Notes under the pieces: model-generated
The model's input: only the letters and a program-made list of their open reading frames with translations
What the model was told of the DNA's origin: nothing
Databases searched by the model: none
NCBI GenBank assembly: GCA_963791575.1
Contig: CAWBSY010000012.1
Coordinates: 1-64,000, forward strand
Origin: JAOAPG01 sp963791575
GTDB lineage: Bacteria; Acidobacteriota; Terriglobia; Terriglobales; Acidobacteriaceae
Reading direction: 5' to 3'
DNA: 64,000 nucleotides
Shown here: positions 40,395-49,679 of the stretch, piece by piece
Numbering within the stretch: the first letter of the stretch is position 1
Layout: every line of letters begins with the position of its first letter
Program-made: the position numbers and the translations under genes

Positions 40395-41123
40395 ATGCAT
40401 ACGCTGTCCGCCGACGATCTTGGTAAAGCCTACCGTGGTCGCCGGGTCGTAAACGGAGTAAGCCTCCGCGTAGAGCAGGGCGAAGTCGTAGGGTTGTTGG
40501 GTCCAAACGGAGCGGGCAAGACTACCACCTTCTACAGCATCGTTGGCCTGGTGCCACCCGATTCGGGCCGGGTATTGATCGACGACGACGATATCACGGA
40601 TGTGCCCATGTATCTGCGGGCGCGCCAATACGGCATCAGTTATCTCCCTCAGGAAGCTTCTGTATTTCGCAAGCTTACCGTCGAAGAAAACATCCTTGCA
40701 GTACTTGAGGCGCAACCCGTTTCCTGGCATGAGCGCCGGGAAAAGATGGAGACGCTGATCGACCAGTTGGGATTGGAACACATACGTCAGAATCGCGGAT
40801 ACGCGTTATCTGGCGGCGAACGGCGGCGAGTGGAAATTGCCCGGGCTCTGTGCATCAATCCAACGTTTATATTGCTCGACGAGCCGTTTTCTGGGATCGA
40901 TCCGATTGCTGTGCTGGATTTGCAGAAGATTATCAGCAGCCTGAAAATGAGCGGAATCGGGGTATTGATTACCGATCACAACGTGCGCGAGACACTGTCG
41001 GTGACCGATCGAGCGTACATCATCAATGAAGGACGAATTTTCCGTCATGGAACTCCGGAGCAGTTGGGCGGAGATGCGGAAGTTCGAAGAGTTTATCTCG
41101 GAGAGCGTTTTTCTTTGGTTTGA
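40395..41123 (+). CDS. lptB: LptB, LPS export ABC transporter ATPase
   Basis: 242 residues, normal length. Walker A GLLGPNGAGKTTTFYSIVGL, Q-loop YGISYLPQEASVFRKLTVEE, signature YALSGGERRRVEIARAL, Walker B FILLDEPFSGIDPIAV, H-loop VLITDHNVRETL. The YLPQEASxFRKLTVEENI phrase is typical for LptB. It powers LPS extraction from the inner membrane. Its 3-prime end lies in a 21-bp tandem duplication. Confidence 0.95.
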   Translation: MHTLSADDLGKAYRGRRVVNGVSLRVEQGEVVGLLGPNGAGKTTTFYSIVGLVPPDSGRVLIDDDDITDVPMYLRARQYGISYLPQEASVFRKLTVEENILAVLEAQPVSWHERREKMETLIDQLGLEHIRQNRGYALSGGERRRVEIARALCINPTFILLDEPFSGIDPIAVLDLQKIISSLKMSGIGVLITDHNVRETLSVTDRAYIINEGRIFRHGTPEQLGGDAEVRRVYLGERFSLV

Positions 41124-41156
41124 AAATCTAGAGGCTTGGTTTGAGAATCTAGAGGC
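41115..41156 (+). repeat. Tandem 21-bp duplication across the lptB stop codon
   Basis: Two units, 41115-41135 and 41136-41156, differ at one base (TTGGTTTGAAAATC.. versus TTGGTTTGAGAATC..), both ending TAGAGGC. Unit 1 contains the last codons and stop of lptB. Confidence 0.75.
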
Positions 41157-41326
41157 TAAAGATTGGTTTCTTAAGCCCGTAACATGAGCGGAGTAGAAAA
41201 TTACGAAGGGGTGTCTCCGGTTTTCCAGCCTAATTAGAATATTAGGTGGGTAACTTTAGTGCCCTTTGTGGTTCGTGAAAAGTTAAGCATACTGTACTTC
41301 AACCTAGTAGCAATTACGGAGCCATA

Positions 41327-43162
41327 GTGCTGTTGCAACCCAGATTGAACCTGAAGGTCTCGCAGAGACAAATCCTGACCCCAGGTCTAGTGCAGATGGT
41401 CAGTGTTCTCGCCCTCAATAAACTTGAGCTGCGGGACATGATCACCGCCGAGATGGTCGAAAACCCGGTCCTCGAGGAACTTGAAGACTCGGTTCCGCTC
41501 CTTGATGATGTGGGCCGCCGCGAAGAAGACCGTGACCGGGTTGCGCCGGAAGAGAATACCGTTACCGCTGTCGAAAAGAAGGATCCCTTCGAAGAAATCG
41601 ATTTTGGCTCTTTTTTCCAGGATTATCTCGATCCCGGCTATCGTAGTCCGGGGCAGATGGAAGAAATTGAGCGTCCTTCGTTCGAAAATTTTCTTTCGAA
41701 ACCTACGAACCTTTCTGATCACCTGATCTGGCAACTTGGCTCGATCTCGACTCGGCCAGAAGTGCGCGAAGCGGCTGAGATTATTCTCGGCAACCTGAGC
41801 GAAGATGGATATCTGATTGCCAGCGATGAAGAATTGCTGGGAGTTGCTCCGCCCGCTGCGCCTGAAGTCGACGCGAAAATCGTAGACAACGTGATGAAAG
41901 ATGCGGTCGCGCTGGGGCTCGATGCATCACTGGATTCGTCACTCGATGCGGGCAATGACCAATTGCAGATGGATGACGCAACGAGTCTGTTGTCTACATC
42001 GCCTTCACAATCAGCAGAGTCATCGTTAACCAGCTGGAATTTGCCAACAGGCTCGGCCTCAGCAACAACGAATGGAAACGGAATGGCGGCAGGGTTTGCT
42101 ACTGCTCCGGATGTAAGTCCCGTCGCAAATACAGTGCCGGGCATTGTAGCGTCATCACCGACGGTAGCTACTACTCCGCAGCCAGCTTTTAAGCCCAGTT
42201 TCAATCTTGCAGATCTTCACGAAGCGCTCGAAGTCGTTCGTCAACTTGATCCACCCGGAGTAGGTTGCCGCGACTTGCGGGAATGCCTGCTCTATCAATT
42301 GCGCTATCACCAGCTGCAACTTGAAGAGAATGGTGGAGAAGAAGGCGCAGATCAGGTACTCGCCGATGCGGTAGCCATTGTCGACCAACATCTGCGCGCC
42401 GTGCAGAACAAGCAGCACAAAGAAATTGCGCGCGCCATGATGCGTCCCGTCGAGGCTGTGCAAACCGCGCTCGACTACATTCGTACGCTTGATCCACGTC
42501 CCGGGCTTCGTTATAACAAAGGTCAAACGCGCCTCATTGAGCCCGATGTTGCCTTCGTGAAGCATGGAGACGAATGGCTCGTCGTCATGAACGACGAAGA
42601 CGTGCCGCAGCTGAGATTAAACCCCGCCTACAAGCGTCTACTTACTCGAGACACCAACGACAAAGACACTCGGAATTACGTGAAAGAGCGCTATAAGAGC
42701 GCCATGCAGCTCATCAAGAATATCGAGCAACGCAAGCAGACGATCATGAAGGTTTGTTACACCATTGTCGCGCGGCAGGGAGATTTCCTGGAGAAGGGAA
42801 TTGACGAACTGAAGCCGATGATGATCAAAGAAGTGGCGGAAGAGATTGGCGTTCATCCGTCGACGGTAAGTCGTGCGGTAGCCAGCAAGTATGCTCACAC
42901 GCCGCAGGGTGTGTTTGAATTGCGATATTTCTTCAGTGAGAGCGTGAATGGACCGGAAGGTGGCAACACTTCGCTGCTTATCCTTAAACGCCGTGTTAAG
43001 AAGCTGATCGAAGAAGAGGATTCATCAAGGCCGCTTACGGACGAGCAGATTACGCGCATTCTGCAATCGCAAGGGATTCAAGTGACTCGACGGACGGTGG
43101 CGAAATATCGCGAAGACATGCGAATTCCCAGTACCCATCAGCGCCGGGTGAAGAAGTCATAA
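41327..43162 (+). CDS. rpoN: RNA polymerase sigma-54 factor RpoN
   Basis: 611 residues, start GTG 41327. Activator-interacting domain LKVSQRQILTPGLVQMVSVL and NKLELRDMITAEMVENPVLE; core-binding domain (VRQLDPPGVGCRDLRECLLY); HTH and RpoN box VTRRTVAKYREDMRIPS, the -24 promoter reader. Between about residues 190 and 290 it holds a Ser/Thr/Ala-rich low-complexity insert, which explains a length above the usual 450-520. Its place after lptB and before hpf is the classical arrangement. Confidence 0.95.
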   Translation: MLLQPRLNLKVSQRQILTPGLVQMVSVLALNKLELRDMITAEMVENPVLEELEDSVPLLDDVGRREEDRDRVAPEENTVTAVEKKDPFEEIDFGSFFQDYLDPGYRSPGQMEEIERPSFENFLSKPTNLSDHLIWQLGSISTRPEVREAAEIILGNLSEDGYLIASDEELLGVAPPAAPEVDAKIVDNVMKDAVALGLDASLDSSLDAGNDQLQMDDATSLLSTSPSQSAESSLTSWNLPTGSASATTNGNGMAAGFATAPDVSPVANTVPGIVASSPTVATTPQPAFKPSFNLADLHEALEVVRQLDPPGVGCRDLRECLLYQLRYHQLQLEENGGEEGADQVLADAVAIVDQHLRAVQNKQHKEIARAMMRPVEAVQTALDYIRTLDPRPGLRYNKGQTRLIEPDVAFVKHGDEWLVVMNDEDVPQLRLNPAYKRLLTRDTNDKDTRNYVKERYKSAMQLIKNIEQRKQTIMKVCYTIVARQGDFLEKGIDELKPMMIKEVAEEIGVHPSTVSRAVASKYAHTPQGVFELRYFFSESVNGPEGGNTSLLILKRRVKKLIEEEDSSRPLTDEQITRILQSQGIQVTRRTVAKYREDMRIPSTHQRRVKKS

Positions 43163-43341
43163 AATTAATAAGTGCGAAAAATTAATGTTGTAGCAACATC
43201 AGAACTCATAGAAGCGAATTAGATTTAGATTAAGATAGTGCAGCAGGTATTTCAGACACAAATTGCTCGAATGTAAAGCAACAAAGCGGTTGTTCCGATA
43301 GTGCCCATGTAGTGGAACCCTAAATCCCAGGAGGGGCGCTC

Positions 43342-43977
43342 ATGAATGTGGAATACACCGGCAGGCAGTATGAAATCACTCCCGCCATCCGCAAAGAAGT
43401 AGAAACTGGCCTAACGAAAATCCGCAAAATCCTGCACGATAAATTCGATACCAAGGTAGTCCTCGCGGTTGAAAAAAAGCGTCACAAAGCAGAAATTACG
43501 ATCAGTCCGCGTAATGGGCCGCTGGTCGCGCTGGCTCAATCCGGAGACATGAATTCGGCCATCAACGAAGCCTTGGATCATCTGGAAAAGCAGGCGGTGA
43601 AGTACACGACCAAGTGGCGTACAAAAAAGCGTCACAATCACAAGAGCGAAAGTCCGAAGAATTCGAATGGGAAAAAGTGGAATGGCGAGTCTTCCCATGA
43701 AACTTTACAGGAGACCGTTGCAGTAGCTGTGGGACTCTCTGAGACAACGTCAGTGCCGGTTGTGGTTCACAAGTTTCCCGCAGTGGCGAAATTCACCGAG
43801 GTACACGTAGTTCGTTCGGATGAGGCGGTGGCCATGCGTCCCATGACGCTCGAAGAGGCCATCAAAGAAGCGCACTTTAAGGACAGAGATGTATTCGTCT
43901 TCCGTGACCCAAAAGGCAAAGTGATGGTCCTGCACCGGACGCGTGACGGAAAGATGGAATTGATCGAAGCACCTTAA
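43342..43977 (+). CDS. hpf: Ribosome hibernation promoting factor, long form
   Basis: 211 residues. N-terminal HPF/RaiA domain (MNVEYTGRQYEITPAIRKEV, EKKRHKAEITISPRNGPLVA, MNSAINEALDHLEKQAVKYT) for binding the 30S decoding centre; a charged linker; C-terminal dimerisation domain (EVHVVRSDEAVAMRPMTLEE, DVFVFRDPKGKVMVLHRTRD), which identifies the long type that makes 100S ribosomes alone. GGAGG site before ATG 43342. Downstream of rpoN as in many genomes. Confidence 0.94.
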   Translation: MNVEYTGRQYEITPAIRKEVETGLTKIRKILHDKFDTKVVLAVEKKRHKAEITISPRNGPLVALAQSGDMNSAINEALDHLEKQAVKYTTKWRTKKRHNHKSESPKNSNGKKWNGESSHETLQETVAVAVGLSETTSVPVVVHKFPAVAKFTEVHVVRSDEAVAMRPMTLEEAIKEAHFKDRDVFVFRDPKGKVMVLHRTRDGKMELIEAP

Positions 43978-43986
43978 ATTTTCGTT

Positions 43987-44211
43987 CTAGGTTTTATCGT
44001 GCGGTAGAAACAGATGTTCCATCCTGGCCCGCGCTGCGCGCCACTTCACGTTGCTCGCATTTCCGGCTTTTTCGAGATAAGGCGCAAACTCTTTGTCAGT
44101 AGTTAGACCCTTTTCTTTCAACAGAAGGATGATGGCGCCGCTTTGCGTTTCCAGTTCTTCAAGATGAACCAGCAGGTCCTTCAAAACCTCCTGCATTGCG
44201 TTCTCGCTCAT
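43987..44211 (-). CDS. Small helical hypothetical protein
   Basis: 74 residues, charged and helical: MQEVLKDLLVHLEELETQSG, AIILLLKEKGLTTDKEFAPY. No signal peptide or TM. I recognise no family, though similar short proteins accompany hpf in related genomes as far as I can judge. Convergent with hpf, 9 bases apart. Confidence 0.6.
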   Translation of the reverse strand: MSENAMQEVLKDLLVHLEELETQSGAIILLLKEKGLTTDKEFAPYLEKAGNASNVKWRAARARMEHLFLPHDKT

Positions 44212-44414
44212 AGTCGTCCCTCTTATCCCAAACAGAAAAAGCGCTTTCTTACTTACTTAACGTCAACTTTGGATGCTCAATACCAAGCAGGCGTTAAGCG
44301 AAACACGATTCATTTCGGAAACAAGAAGAGTTACTTCAGTGAGGTTTCCCCGTTGTTCATATCGCTTTGCCAGCACGAACCATGCTACAAACGGTTTAGG
44401 GAGGTGAGTCTCTG

Positions 44415-44639
44415 GTGTTGCGGCTCGATTACTTATCTTGCGGACTAACGGTGCTTTCGACGATTCTGGTGGGCCGAAGATGTTGGGAAGGTTGGGGACT
44501 CGCTGCCATAAATAGCGTCATCATTTGCATCATAGGAGTGAAAACTTCGCAGTGGGGCTTTGTTCCGGCTAATCTGTTCTGCATTGTCCTATATGGTGTC
44601 AATCTTCGGTCGTGGCGCAAGCCACCGCAGATAACTTAG
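44415..44639 (+). CDS. Small membrane protein
   Basis: 74 residues from GTG 44415, AGGTGAG upstream. Two or three hydrophobic helices (YLSCGLTVLSTILVGRRC, GLAAINSVIICIIGVKTS, FVPANLFCIVLYGVNLRSW). The pattern resembles short PnuC-like or small inner-membrane proteins, but no family is certain. Confidence 0.5.
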   Translation: MLRLDYLSCGLTVLSTILVGRRCWEGWGLAAINSVIICIIGVKTSQWGFVPANLFCIVLYGVNLRSWRKPPQIT

Positions 44640-44819
44640 GGAGATAACTTAGATAGACTCCGCATTTTACTGAGTCGTTTTGGCGAGGGTTCGTCTCGAC
44701 AGACGCACCACGCTTCATACCCCTTGTAGCGTTTTTTGACTGGCGAGGACGTAGGCTTGGTGCTATCTTCTTGCAGCGAAACGCGCCACCCAGCGGGTTC
44801 GCACCGAGCTGACAATCAA

Positions 44820-45263
44820 ATGACCAAGCAAATTCTATGCTGTCTTGTTTTGACGCTCACGTCTTTTTCGCAAACAGCGAGCCACCTTCCCGAGTCGTCC
44901 GAGAGCAAGCTGCTGGTTCTCGAACATCTGTGGAACGAAGCCCAGTTACATCGCGATTCCGGTGCGCTCTCCGATTTAATCAGCGATCGGTTTGTCAATA
45001 CGGAGTTTGACGGCGAGGTCAGCGACCGCAGCAAATTTCTCGCGGAAATAAGCGACCCGCAATTCAAGCCCACAATCATGACCATTGCCGACATGAAAAT
45101 TGATGCTTACTCACAGGCAGCTATTGTGACAGGAAGCTATCACGCGAAGGGCTCTTACAATGGCAAACCGTACGAACACTTCGGTCGTTTCACCGATACT
45201 TGGGTGATCGATAAAGGAAAATGGGAGTGCGTTGCCAGTCACAGCAGCCTCGTAAAAAAATAG
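44820..45263 (+). CDS. Exported DUF4440/SnoaL-like (NTF2-fold) protein
   Basis: 147 residues from ATG 44820; the upstream extension to 44736 lacks support. Signal peptide MTKQILCCLVLTLTSFSQ. The domain has LLVLEHLWNEAQLHRDSGAL, SDLISDRFVNTEFDGEVSDR, KIDAYSQAAIVTGSYHAKGS and HFGRFTDTWVIDKGKWECVA, the usual layout of DUF4440. Such proteins bind small ligands or have unknown roles. Confidence 0.83.
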   Translation: MTKQILCCLVLTLTSFSQTASHLPESSESKLLVLEHLWNEAQLHRDSGALSDLISDRFVNTEFDGEVSDRSKFLAEISDPQFKPTIMTIADMKIDAYSQAAIVTGSYHAKGSYNGKPYEHFGRFTDTWVIDKGKWECVASHSSLVKK

Positions 45264-45298
45264 CTACTAGCCAACCAACTGCAACGACTCCCAATCAT

Positions 45299-46177
45299 TT
45301 ACTTGGCTTGGCTCTGGTCCTTACTTTTATCTTTATCCTTGTGTTGGATAGAGAGCAGCTCGACTTCAAAAACGAGAGTAGAATTCGGCCCAATCTCGGG
45401 GCTGGGACCGCGCTGGCCATAAGCAAGATCAGAGGGAATAAATAGTTGCCACTTGGATCCTACCGGCATTAGTTGCAGCGCCTCGGTCCACCCTTTGATG
45501 ACTTGGTTGACGCCAAATGTCGCGGGTTGACCGCGCTTGTAGGAGCTGTCAAATTCCGTGTTGTTCAGAAGCGTACCTTTGTAATTGCAGACGACTGAGT
45601 CAGTCGCGGTGGGTTTCGGTCCTGTCCCTTCCTTGAGAATCTTGTATTGCAGGCCGCTGGGCAGGGTGACAACACCGTCTTTGGTTTTGTTGGCAGCGAG
45701 AAATGCTTCGCCTTCTTTCTTGTTGACCTCTCCTACCTGTTGCATTTTTTCCTCTTGTTTTTTTCGTACATCAGTTTGGAGGGACGTCATCGCGGCCTTC
45801 ATTTCATCATCGGACAGGAGCGGCTTGCTTCCCGCCATTGCATCTTTTAATCCGCGCAGAAGGATTGCCGGATCGACGTCTACGGAATCTCGGTGCAAGC
45901 TCTTGCCAATATTCAATCCGATGGCATAGCTAGCCTTGTCTTTCTGTGTCTTGAGGGCGAGAGGGGTCTGACTTTTTGTCGTCGGGGCATGGTGAGTCTT
46001 CGTTCCCGATGTTTGTCCGCTTTTTGTTGCGGGAGCCTGCCCGGTTTTCGCCGCCGGCGGCTGTTGAGGAGTCGATGCCGGGGTCTGCTGTGCCATGGAA
46101 CTGCCAAGCAGCATTATGCCGGATGTCAATATAGTTAGTGCCATTGTTGAGGTTTTGTGCATGCAGTATTTTCGCAT
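45299..46177 (-). CDS. FKBP-type peptidyl-prolyl isomerase, exported
   Basis: 292 residues. Signal peptide around LTILTSGIMLLGSSMAQ; a Thr/Lys/Pro-rich linker (about 32-70) follows. Residues about 75-165 are the dimerising FKBP N-domain (DKASYAIGLNIGKSLHRDSV, EAFLAANKTKDGVVTLPSGL). Residues 165-280 form the FKBP catalytic domain (LQYKILKEGTGPKPTATDSV, YKGTLLNNTEFDSSYKRGQP, VNQVIKGWTEALQLMPVGSK, IPSDLAYGQRG). Equivalent to FkpA/FklB. It helps fold exported proteins. Confidence 0.93.
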   Translation of the reverse strand: MRKYCMHKTSTMALTILTSGIMLLGSSMAQQTPASTPQQPPAAKTGQAPATKSGQTSGTKTHHAPTTKSQTPLALKTQKDKASYAIGLNIGKSLHRDSVDVDPAILLRGLKDAMAGSKPLLSDDEMKAAMTSLQTDVRKKQEEKMQQVGEVNKKEGEAFLAANKTKDGVVTLPSGLQYKILKEGTGPKPTATDSVVCNYKGTLLNNTEFDSSYKRGQPATFGVNQVIKGWTEALQLMPVGSKWQLFIPSDLAYGQRGPSPEIGPNSTLVFEVELLSIQHKDKDKSKDQSQAK

Positions 46178-46288
46178 TGGTTCGACGCTTCGGCAAACCA
46201 GCTCACCTCGGCTAAGTAGTTTCCGACGGTTGACTCGCGCACTTGAATTGACATTGATCAGCGTTGGTTCTATTGTGTCGAACCGACG

Positions 46289-47374
46289 ATGAACATTGCT
46301 AAAGCAACCCGAAGTTTCGAAAACTGGTTACGCCTGCACACGAAATTGGTTGAGCGAGACCTGCGACTCAAACACCGTCTGATGGCGAAGTCTCCGTTCA
46401 CTTTCCTGCGAGCGACATTCTATCGATGGGTGCAGGTTTGGCCTAAGGTTTGTCCTGAGCTGGCCAGAGCGCCGCATGTTCTGGGGGTTGGTGACTTGCA
46501 TGTTGAGAATTTCGGAACTTGGCGGGATGCCGATGGCCGCCTGGTTTGGGGCATTAACGACTTTGATGAAGCTGCGGAATATGCCTACACAATTGACCTG
46601 GTCCGCCTCGCGACCAGTGCCCTCCTTGCTGCGGCGGACGGTCACATCGCGTTAAAGGGAAAGGCTGCCTGTCAGACAATTCTCGAAGGCTATGAAAGCT
46701 CCCTTCGCGAACATGGACAACCTTTCGTACTCGAAGAACGAAATGGCTGGCTAAGACAAATTGCGACGGGAGAGTTACGGGATCCCGTACACTTCTGGAA
46801 AAAAATGGACGCGTTGCCGACCTGGCGGGGAGAGATTTCGCCGAGCGCTCGCGAAGCTTTGGAACATCTCATGCCAGCACATGGTCTTAAGTATCGGGTG
46901 GCTGGACGGGTTGCAGGACTCGGAAGTTTGGGGCATGTGCGGCTGGTTGCAATTGCGGAGTGTCACGGCGGGAAAATAGCTAGGGAAGCGAAGGCGCTGG
47001 TTGCGTCTTCTGCCGACTGGGCGCGTGGAGCAACAGGGCCGCCCGAGATCATGTACCAAGCGATTATCAGCCAGGCGGTTCGCTGCGTAGATCCATTCGT
47101 ACAACTGCGGGGGCGCTGGATCGTTCGGCGCCTTTCTCCTCACTGCAGCCGGATCGAGCTTGCTGTACTGCCTACAAACAGGGACGAACTCCGGTTATTG
47201 TCGGCCATGGGATGGGAAACAGCTAATGTCCACTTGGGCAGCAAAGAATCTGCGAGTCTAATCCCGCGTCATCTCAAGAAAATGAAGGCCAACTGGCTGT
47301 ATGCCGCCGCGAAAGATATGGCCGATGTGGTCACAAAAGATTGGAAGGCTTGGTCAAAGCAAGCCTCCGGTTAG
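46289..47374 (+). CDS. DUF2252 family protein
   Basis: 361 residues. Signature phrases: KLVERDLRLKHRLMAKSPFT, FLRATFYRW, VLGVGDLHVENFGTWRDADG, RLVWGINDFDEAAEYAYTID and LVRLATSALLAA. This family has a protein-kinase-like fold related to aminoglycoside phosphotransferases; GDLHVENFG and the INDFDE motif are the catalytic loop and metal site counterparts. Substrate unknown. Start ATG 46289 has no clear ribosome site. Confidence 0.87.
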   Translation: MNIAKATRSFENWLRLHTKLVERDLRLKHRLMAKSPFTFLRATFYRWVQVWPKVCPELARAPHVLGVGDLHVENFGTWRDADGRLVWGINDFDEAAEYAYTIDLVRLATSALLAAADGHIALKGKAACQTILEGYESSLREHGQPFVLEERNGWLRQIATGELRDPVHFWKKMDALPTWRGEISPSAREALEHLMPAHGLKYRVAGRVAGLGSLGHVRLVAIAECHGGKIAREAKALVASSADWARGATGPPEIMYQAIISQAVRCVDPFVQLRGRWIVRRLSPHCSRIELAVLPTNRDELRLLSAMGWETANVHLGSKESASLIPRHLKKMKANWLYAAAKDMADVVTKDWKAWSKQASG

Positions 47375-47458
47375 TGCTGCCGGTCGCTCACTAAATTATC
47401 CAATCTTCAAAATAGCTTGCTTCTTCAAATAGCATCGTCCTTTTAAATAGCTCGGTGA

Positions 47459-47953
47459 TCAAACGGCTCGAGTCGGAACGCAAAATGTTCTGTTTTCTTC
47501 GTCGTGCGTGCCGATGTCGTTTCGCCACTCCCGCCGTACCGCGTATAGCAACTCGTCCAATATGACATTTAGGGACTGAGGATTATCGCTAAGAGCTCGT
47601 CCCACGCTTTCGCGATGCACCGCCAGTTCACCGATCTGGTGGACGCCGGCCATCTCGGTATCATTTCGTTCGGCTAGAAATTTTCGCTGGCGTCGGGTGC
47701 TGTCGGGGAAAGGAAGAATGACATTGGCGAACGGATAATCGAGACTTCCGGTGGTCATCCAATGCACCACAAGTTCGCGGACATGATTGGGACTGCACGC
47801 GGTGTGAATACTTGGTCTCATAGCTAGCTGATCGTTCCACTGTAGAACTTTCACTCGGTCTTCCCAGCGGCTTTCAGCTATTAGGAACCAGTCGGCATCA
47901 GTCATGCGTTCCGTGCCGCAGATTGTACATGCGTGAATCGCCGATGTACTCAC
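47459..47953 (-). CDS. Hypothetical protein, coupled to the upstream Cys protein gene
   Basis: 164 residues from GTG 47953, whose GTGA overlaps the stop of the upstream gene; the longer frame to 48181 runs through that gene and is rejected. N-terminus HACTICGTERMTDADWFLIA carries a CxxC, then mostly helical sequence (WNDQLAMRPSIHTACSPNHV, RELVVHWMTTGSLDYPFANV). No family recognised. Probably acts with its neighbour. Confidence 0.62.
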   Translation of the reverse strand: MSTSAIHACTICGTERMTDADWFLIAESRWEDRVKVLQWNDQLAMRPSIHTACSPNHVRELVVHWMTTGSLDYPFANVILPFPDSTRRQRKFLAERNDTEMAGVHQIGELAVHRESVGRALSDNPQSLNVILDELLYAVRREWRNDIGTHDEENRTFCVPTRAV

Positions 47954-48351
47954 AGCACACCTGCCGTTGCTGCCGGTTTCACCGGCTTGGTCAAGGTAGA
48001 AGGTAAGAGCCCAATCCGTACGGATTGCATAGGCTTCTTCGCCGTGAGGGCAGTCAATGGGTTTATGCCGGACGCTGTCGGAATGTGTGTCAGCGGATCG
48101 TGATGGGGCAACCCCGTCGTCAAAGGCACCGCAATCATGCCTCGCTGCGGCTCGAAAGTTAATGTGAAGAGCGGAAAGCACTGGTCGCAGAGCCAGTAGT
48201 GCTCCACTCGTTTTCGCACGCTGTTCTGCCGCGCCAACTTCGAATGGGTTGTACTTACTTTCGCTATCTCTTGCTCAACCTGAAAAAGCTTGCCTTGATG
48301 CATACTGCGAAAAAGCGTAGAGCATGCCGCGTTGGCGCACTTATGAAGCAT
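47950..48351 (-). CDS. Zinc-ribbon-like hypothetical protein
   Basis: 133 residues from ATG 48351 (GAGGGA upstream). N-terminal MLHKCANAACSTLFRSMHQG and central RVEHYWLCDQCFPLFTLTFE form a four-Cys site (CANAAC and CDQC) spaced like a zinc ribbon. The C-terminus is Pro/Thr-rich. The MLHKCANxxCxxLFRxMxxGKLF motif recurs in Acidobacteriota by my recollection. Function unknown. Overlaps the next gene by GTGA. Confidence 0.7.
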   Translation of the reverse strand: MLHKCANAACSTLFRSMHQGKLFQVEQEIAKVSTTHSKLARQNSVRKRVEHYWLCDQCFPLFTLTFEPQRGMIAVPLTTGLPHHDPLTHIPTASGINPLTALTAKKPMQSVRIGLLPSTLTKPVKPAATAGVL

Positions 48352-48563
48352 GGTTCCCTCGGATATCCTTCGCTGAAGTACTGGGTCAGGAACGCATGAT
48401 GATGCACGCAAATGGCCGAAGAAAGTATCGCTCCAGCAGAGTGGAATCACGTAACGTGCATCACTTCCTGCACGGTAAGAGGAAACGCATCAGCAGGAGT
48501 GCCGAAATCGGTTTTGGAATGCCGAAGGGCCGTCAGGCGAAAACTAAAAGCTAATGGTGCCGT

Positions 48564-49109
48564 TTAGTGGATCAACACTCCCAGAACTGCAACTGCGACT
48601 CCAATCACAGCAAATCCAATTCCGGCATGCCAGAATATCTTGCGGCCGGAAAGAAGCGTGATCGAGGTCACGACCAAGCCTATTTCCAGAAACACTTCGG
48701 CGAGATCGTAACGATCGGCGCGTCCGCGTTCGTGTACCGTCTCTCTTTGCAGCTCCTTGGCCTTAGCTTCGGCCTCAGCTTGATCATTGTGGTAGCGTTC
48801 GGCTTCGGCTAGATATTTGTCGTGCAGCTTGGCAGTGGCGGCCGCGTCTTTGGACGCGATGACAGATGTCATGTCCGCAAAAAGCTCATCCGTGTGGCGC
48901 CGAATATTCTTTGCCTGATAATAAGCCCATTGATCGCTGACTTGATTCTGCAGAATCACTTCTTCGGTGTGGGCGCGATGGCCGAGCAGAGAGACGGTTG
49001 CAACCAGCACCGCCAATATTGCCATGGTGAGAGAGATCGGAGCCGAGCTGGGATCGTGGCGTGCATGCTCGGCATGTTCCTGCAATTCCTGGAGTTCTTC
49101 AGAACTCAT
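48564..49109 (-). CDS. DUF4337-like membrane protein
   Basis: 181 residues. TM1 ISLTMAILAVLVATVSLLGH, then a long helical, Glu/Lys-rich coiled region (DQWAYYQAKNIRRHTDELFA, YHNDQAEAEAKAKELQRETV), then TM2-3 (VFLEIGLVVTSITLLSGRKI, FAVIGVAVAVLGVLI). LQNQVSDQWAYYQAKxIR is typical of DUF4337. Role unknown. Confidence 0.88.
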   Translation of the reverse strand: MSSEELQELQEHAEHARHDPSSAPISLTMAILAVLVATVSLLGHRAHTEEVILQNQVSDQWAYYQAKNIRRHTDELFADMTSVIASKDAAATAKLHDKYLAEAERYHNDQAEAEAKAKELQRETVHERGRADRYDLAEVFLEIGLVVTSITLLSGRKIFWHAGIGFAVIGVAVAVLGVLIH

Positions 49110-49196
49110 TCAATCTCCTGTGAATCATACTTGGAATGTAGATGTTACGAATTTACGTGTTCGCGTGCAACTGAAGGTTAGTGCCTCCCTAGAGTC

Positions 49197-49610
49197 TTAC
49201 TCTCCCATGACTTTCACGATGAGGCGCTTATCCCGCTGGCCGTCAAACTCGGCGTAAAAGATACGTTGCCACGGCCCTAAATCCAGCTTTCCGGCGGTGA
49301 TCGGCACGATTACCTCGTGATGGATCAATAAGGCTTTCAGGTGCGAGTCGCCATTGGTCTCGCCGGTTTCATGATGTTGGTAATTCTTGTCGAACGGCGC
49401 CAGCTTTTCGAGCCACGCGTCAATATCTTCAATTAGCCCGGACTCGTTGTCGTTAATATAAACTCCAGCCGTTATATGCATTGCCGAGACCAGCGCCATA
49501 CCTTCTTTGATTTTACTTTTGGCAACAATGGACTCGATCCGCGGCGTAATGTGCACGTACTCGCGGTGCTGCTTCGTATGAAATGTCAGGTATTCCGTAT
49601 GCGATTTCAT
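49197..49610 (-). CDS. YjbQ/UPF0047 family protein
   Basis: 137 residues, full length. Characteristic HITAGVYINDNESGLIEDID, LLIHHEVIVPITAGKLDLGP and WQRIFYAEFDGQRDKRLIVK; the conserved His residues line the proposed active site. Members have thiamin-phosphate synthase activity in vitro; the physiological role is unsettled. Single gene. Confidence 0.92.
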   Translation of the reverse strand: MKSHTEYLTFHTKQHREYVHITPRIESIVAKSKIKEGMALVSAMHITAGVYINDNESGLIEDIDAWLEKLAPFDKNYQHHETGETNGDSHLKALLIHHEVIVPITAGKLDLGPWQRIFYAEFDGQRDKRLIVKVMGE

Positions 49611-49679
49611 GATGCTTCCTGAAAATGGTATCGGAAACAGACAAGTTTCGCAGATAATGCTGGGACAGGAAAGCTTGGG

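Noticed and set aside
47954..48181. Upstream extension of the 47459-47953 gene
   Set aside because: Runs through the zinc-ribbon gene in another frame; the GTGA overlap fits better.
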